22,469 nucleotides of DNA from Spirogloea muscicola (taxonomy: Eukaryota; Streptophyta; Zygnematophyceae; Spirogloeales; Spirogloeaceae). The position numbers and the translations under genes were made by a program. Within the stretch, counting starts at the first letter, position 1. Each line of letters begins with the position of its first letter. This document shows, piece after piece, positions 19,556-22,469 of the stretch. The stretch spans positions 112,206 to 134,674 of the forward strand of contig WELB01000297.1 of the NCBI GenBank assembly GCA_009602725.1, written 5' to 3'. The notes below the pieces were generated by a model. It had not been told where the DNA came from. It worked only from the letters and a program-made list of their open reading frames with translations, and did not search any database.

Positions 19556-19566
19556 GTAATGCTTAA

Positions 19567-19953
19567 TATGGCTACCTAGCAATTATGAGAAATGTCATTG
19601 CACTAGCCCTTGCAAAAAGGCAATAAGCTTGCCGTGTTTTAAATTCTCTTGTATGCTCAGCAAAACAAGGGGTAATGATTGACAGGATCGTGTTGATAAT
19701 GGGACAACATCCTGTTACGCCCATCAGACTGCCAATGTTAGAGCATGAAGTATCATCATCCAGTAAGCAACGATCCCGTACAGAGTGTACAGCGCCCTGC
19801 AGGCCTACAGCGTATTCCGTACCAGGTACGTGCCATGTCGTTGTGTTACCGGATTTACAGCCGGTTCCAGATCATCATAACACTGGCAAGAGATATCCAG
19901 TCAAATGTCTCGGATCTCAGATAACAAATTGTCATAGCTCTTTTTAAGCCAGA
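19567..19953 (+). other. Gap with a possible small decayed gene
   Basis: A 90-codon frame starts at ATG 19675. From about 19775 a different frame reads more like protein (RAMSLCYRIYSRFQIIITLA near 19830-19890) and continues past one in-frame TAA near 19921 to end close to 19958. This fits a roughly 95-residue gene with one frameshift and one nonsense codon, converging on the minus-strand ORF. No family is recognised. The 110 bases before ATG 19675 show no gene. Confidence 0.3.
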
Positions 19954-20766
19954 TTAAATAGCAGCTGTGCTTTTAGGATATCTACACCCAATCCATAGTT
20001 CGCATTGTGGGTGAGATTGAATGTGTTGAATACTATCCACCCAAAAGACCTTGCAATACTCTGTTCTATCATTGAACTGCGTAATGTCGTTGTTTTGCTG
20101 GTGTATGTATGTCTTAGGCTTCTTCATATCTGCTGCATGTATGGAAGCCCGTACTATTCCAGGTCTAGTTAAGCTTGAAAAATTGCTAATGAAATCGTCG
20201 GTGTCTTTAATCTCAAATTCTCCATGTATCCCATGGGATACAACAAGCAGAGCGTTGCCCTCTATCCTTTGCAATACGGCTCTATCTACTGAGCTAGTAG
20301 AAGGCCACTCTAAGAGGCGCAGCTTCACGTCTTGTAAACAAAGCCCTGGGTAACTGCTGTAATGTATGTGCCAGAAACAGCTCTTCGTATAATTGAAGAC
20401 TCGGTCGCCTTCGCACATCTCAAGAGATTCCTCGCTCATATTGCCCTTTTTCACAGCCCCGTATCTGTGGTCTCCGCTTAGCGTTATCATCATCCCGCTA
20501 TATAAATGGCGCTGCAAAGATGCCCCTATAACGATGATCTCTGCAACTCTATGTGCTATATGGCAACATTCAACTGAATTTAGTAACTGGTACGGAAGAT
20601 CGTTCTCAAAAGGGCCATAATAATAGGGCCTGCGTCCATACTCTACCGATAATGCAAAGTCCTCTGGTAAAGAGCTCGTCATTGAAGGCGCTTCTGGGCA
20701 CGGTTTGCACTCAAATGCCACCATCAGTGTCAAGAATATCCAGGATAAGACAGAAGACACCTGCAA
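19954..20766 (-). CDS. Uninterrupted viral-region ORF of unknown function, possibly secreted, with a weak caspase-like pattern
   Basis: The frame is open for 270 codons, while its neighbours are broken. As given it begins with TTG (20766); the first in-frame ATG is at 20724 (256 residues). An ATG at about 20788 in another frame opens with MNKLHTLFAGVFCLILDI, which looks like a signal peptide, so one frameshift near the start may have separated leader and body. The body has two to three NxS/T sites (for example NMSEE and NYTKS) and several cysteines, fitting a secreted protein. ALLVVSHGIHGE near residue 173, followed 39 residues later by KPKTYIHQQN, resembles the His-Gly and KPK...Q layout of caspase-type peptidases. 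The catalytic Cys position is not occupied. I do not assign a family. Confidence 0.6.
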   Translation of the reverse strand: MQVSSVLSWIFLTLMVAFECKPCPEAPSMTSSLPEDFALSVEYGRRPYYYGPFENDLPYQLLNSVECCHIAHRVAEIIVIGASLQRHLYSGMMITLSGDHRYGAVKKGNMSEESLEMCEGDRVFNYTKSCFWHIHYSSYPGLCLQDVKLRLLEWPSTSSVDRAVLQRIEGNALLVVSHGIHGEFEIKDTDDFISNFSSLTRPGIVRASIHAADMKKPKTYIHQQNNDITQFNDRTEYCKVFWVDSIQHIQSHPQCELWIGCRYPKSTAAI

Positions 20767-20801
20767 ATAGCGTGTGCAATTTATTCATTGCTCCAAAGTA
20801 G

Positions 20802-21113
20802 CTCTACCCAGCTTCCAGTCATTTAAACAGCCCCCAGATGATCACAGTGTGGCAGTGACTTATATCTTGCAGTACATCATAAAAGGCCGATACTTTTCTA
20901 TATGATGGTCCTACACAATGAGATGGTTAGACCAAAGAGCTGTTGATCTCCAGAAGGCCCTCTTGCTGTGTAGGGTTATTAGCTAACCGTGCGTTGACTA
21001 TATATACTGAGTAGCTTAAAAGTGATGGTTAATTTGCACTGAGGTTGACGATATTTGAAGTAAATGCGTAAATTCTCACACGGCTAACTAGATAAGAGCG
21101 GCTTGTACCACAA
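20802..21113. promoter_or_regulatory. Intergenic region between divergent viral genes
   Basis: About 310 bases separate the minus-strand ORF from the ZZ-finger gene and should hold both promoters. It contains CTATATATACTGAG near 20998-21011 and AATTTGCACT at 21031-21040, a motif repeated elsewhere in the insert. No ORF of note is present. Confidence 0.35.
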
Positions 21114-21975
21114 ATGGCTGGTACCTATTCTCCCTCTAGTTATGCACTTCAAGCTGCGCAAGAGCGTCACTGGCAATCTCTTAAGTATTTATCGCAGACC
21201 ATGGCAAAGCAAAGTAACCTCCGAGCTAGCCGCTTGATTCAAGATGCAAAAGAGAGAGAGGACGGACAGAAGGAGATGATGGAACGCATGGAACAGCTAA
21301 AACCAGAGCAGCGTCTTCAGAAGCTAAGAAGTGGCATGTCTATGGAGGACGTGCTGAGAGATATACCACTTTTGCAGATATCTAGTGGGGACAGCCAGCC
21401 TGCTACTGAACAGCCAAGTCTTTACATGAGGCGCATTTCTACACATAAAGAGTGCAACCTCGACGTTCTTAAGAACAAGCACGCAACAAGGGTACCTGAC
21501 ACGTTTGCTATTGTGGTTAGAGATGGGAAGTGGGCAGGGGCTTTAGAGATGGACCATTATCACCCATTAGTCGAGATAACTGTGCTTGGAAACGGTGCTC
21601 TTGATTTTACGACAGAAACAGCCTTCACATAAAACCCATATGATAATGCTGGTTGTTTGGTTACTACTGCTCAATACGGGGCAGCAGTCCTGAGTTTAGT
21701 AGAAGATGCAGATATCGAGAACAATAGAGATGTGTACATTATAAGGTGTCCTTTTACCTGATGGCAATCATTGGTTTTAGACCAATTTCGAAACGGCTGA
21801 AAAAGTACTATTTGGAAAGAGGCTGCCTGGACACTGGAGAGGTTGCGATGTATATTATTATCCAATGCTCAAAGGCATGCATTGTGATGATTGCAATGAA
21901 GGTAACTTTTACATCTGCTTGAAGTGCTACGCCAAATCAGGGCACGACAGCACTCACAAACAACTACCGATCTAA
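21114..21975 (+). pseudogene. Broken coiled-coil protein with a C-terminal ZZ-type zinc finger
   Basis: ATG 21114 opens a clean 172-codon frame. Its first 70 residues are rich in Q, E, K and R and look helical (IQDAKEREDGQKEMMERMEQ). A globular part follows (VPDTFAIVVRDGKWAGALEM). TAA 21630-21632 interrupts, but the same frame stays protein-like to about 21755 (NPYDNAGC through DVYIIRCP). A shift of one base at the T run 21752-21755, then TAG 21778-21780, lead into a frame that ends at TAA 21973. That last part carries GMHCDDCNEGNFYICLKCYA and then two histidines (GHDSTH). CxxC, CxxC and paired His match the ZZ zinc-finger pattern (PFAM ZZ), usually a protein- or peptide-binding module. The full span equals about 286 codons. 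I do not know the family of the N-terminal part. Confidence 0.65.
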
Positions 21976-22156
21976 AATTGTGGTGTCCTCAATCCTCAGG
22001 CCATAAGAAGTCTGTATTAACAGGCGCATTCATACCGACCATAAATCCAGTGTAGTGAATAGATGACACGCATCGTTGAGCATGTATTCATAGCTAGTAT
22101 TGTCGCACTGCTGATTGTGTAAATACAACCGTGCATTTGTTTTTTAAAAAGCGGCA

Positions 22157-22268
22157 CAGAGCATACTTGCACTCAATGTTTGTGCAGGCATAAAATCACA
22201 CAGCATATTTGCACTCATGTTTGTGCAAGCATAAATATTGCGCACGGTTACATAATCTGTGCAAATAT
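22157..22268 (+). repeat. TTTGCAC/GTGCAAA short repeats
   Basis: Two tandem units of about 42 bp begin GAGCATACTTGCACTCAATG and CAGCATATTTGCACTCATG; each holds an imperfect TTGCAC...GTGCA hairpin. ATATTTGCAC at 22205-22214 is also perfectly complementary to GTGCAAATAT at 22259-22268. The core is shared with the hairpin at the end of RPB2. A role in transcript ends is possible but unproven. Confidence 0.55.
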
Positions 22269-22308
22269 AGGTATGTATGTCATAGGGGCCCTGTATTATC
22301 ACGTACAT

Positions 22309-22469
22309 ATGCATGGTCCTAGTAAGTTTAAGGGATCCCCAGAGCAGGTGCCTGGGGTCATGTCATTTTTGCAGCACGGTAAGCCACAGTCTATAATAGA
22401 GAGTCCACAACCAATCGGGTCACATGGAGGTGGCGGCGAAGGAGGTGGCGGCGGAGGACATGAGCAACC
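22309..22469 (+). CDS. Start of a Gly/His-rich ORF cut by the window end
   Basis: ATG 22309 opens a frame that is uninterrupted to the last base (53 codons). It begins MHGPSKFKGSPEQVPGVMSF and becomes glycine-rich with histidines (SHGGGGEGGGGGGHEQ). No family is recognised. It follows the repeat cluster at 22157-22268, a typical gene-to-gene gap in this insert. Its true length, and whether it is viral, are unknown. Confidence 0.4.
   Translation, partial: MHGPSKFKGSPEQVPGVMSFLQHGKPQSIIESPQPIGSHGGGGEGGGGGGHEQ

Larger units (their letters stand above)
16690..19566 (+). pseudogene. RPB2: Decayed viral DNA-directed RNA polymerase second-largest subunit (RPB2)
   Basis: Family landmarks occur in the correct order: a lobe-type segment GVEKVLQIQE (about 16964), the fork region with CETPEGKAVGMRKHL (about 17745), KIRYIDPEED (about 18109), MEIHPCTMLSLAASLIPFPE (18185), KGYNQEDAIIVKESC (about 18570), GDKLASRHAQ (about 18866), a block with SRQPISGRSKGGG and VRFGEIENDCLIAHGAS (about 19257), and a C-terminal zinc site CNAC...CRAC (about 19399-19446). 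These are catalytic-core and clamp elements of multisubunit RNA polymerases. Breaks: TGA 16760, TAG 16886, frameshift near 16960, TGA 17977, frameshift near 18150, an inserted stretch 18312-18430, paired shifts near 18920 and 18967, shifts near 19055 and 19075-19105, TAG 19189 and TAA 19225. The longest clean stretch is 16975-17976. The whole span equals about 957 codons, compact for the family. The start is uncertain (ATG 16690, or ATG 16727 in the frame that continues). Confidence 0.9.
15348..22469. mobile_element. Integrated giant-virus (NCLDV) segment, left part
   Basis: From about 15348 to the window end the character changes. Microsatellites and the dispersed host repeats disappear. Coding becomes dense, with short gaps and no clear introns. 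The genes are of NCLDV type (RNA polymerase subunit 2, a conserved NCLDV transcription-type protein, a ZZ-finger protein). The left edge coincides with the end of host-segment similarity. Several genes carry nonsense codons and frameshifts, so this is an old endogenous copy, not an active virus. The right end is not in the window. Confidence 0.8.

Noticed and set aside
15964-21780. A variant genetic code (stop codons read as amino acids) in the viral block
   Set aside because: All three stop codons interrupt the frames, and frameshifts are also present; decay explains both.
1-22469. tRNA, rRNA or CRISPR arrays
   Set aside because: I found no tRNA B-box in a foldable context, no rRNA-like stretch and no regularly spaced direct repeats with unique spacers.

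Overview
The window reads as eukaryotic nuclear DNA carrying the edge of an integrated, decaying nucleocytoplasmic large DNA virus (NCLDV, 'giant virus'). The eukaryotic signs are long CT and CA microsatellites, many dispersed repeat copies, a TATA-driven gene with phase-consistent spliceosomal introns, a pogo-like inverted-repeat element and LTR-like sequences. The host species cannot be named from sequence alone. One N at 11687 indicates a draft assembly.

Bases 1-15347 are host DNA and almost all repeats. The one convincing host gene lies on the minus strand at 3822-2120. It has four exons whose phases match, giving a predicted 306-residue secreted cysteine-rich protein of unknown family. 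Its last exon and 3' flank belong to a segment of about 1.5 kb (about 974-2490) that recurs at 13873-15347. The second copy keeps a cysteine-perfect version of the last exon but has lost its splice acceptor. Other host features are a 0.72 kb GC-rich tandem duplication (4087-5552), inverted LTR-like copies (8989-9545 and about 10020-10400), a palindromic short-repeat family in both orientations, and a 431 bp pogo-type element (13442-13872) whose empty site is visible in the other copy of the segment.

At about 15347 similarity to the host segment stops, inside what was the last intron of the duplicated gene, and viral-type coding begins. From left to right it holds: a 5'-truncated gene resembling an NCLDV conserved family (possibly the large early transcription factor subunit) with three nonsense codons; a compact second-largest RNA polymerase subunit (RPB2) broken by nonsense codons, frameshifts and an acidic repeat insertion; a strong hairpin at its 3' end; a possible small decayed ORF; an uninterrupted 270-codon minus-strand ORF; a broken coiled-coil plus ZZ-type zinc finger gene; short TTTGCAC-containing repeats; and a Gly/His-rich ORF running off the right end. 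All three stop codons appear inside the reading frames, so decay explains the breaks better than a variant genetic code. The insert is at least 7.1 kb and its right junction is outside the window.
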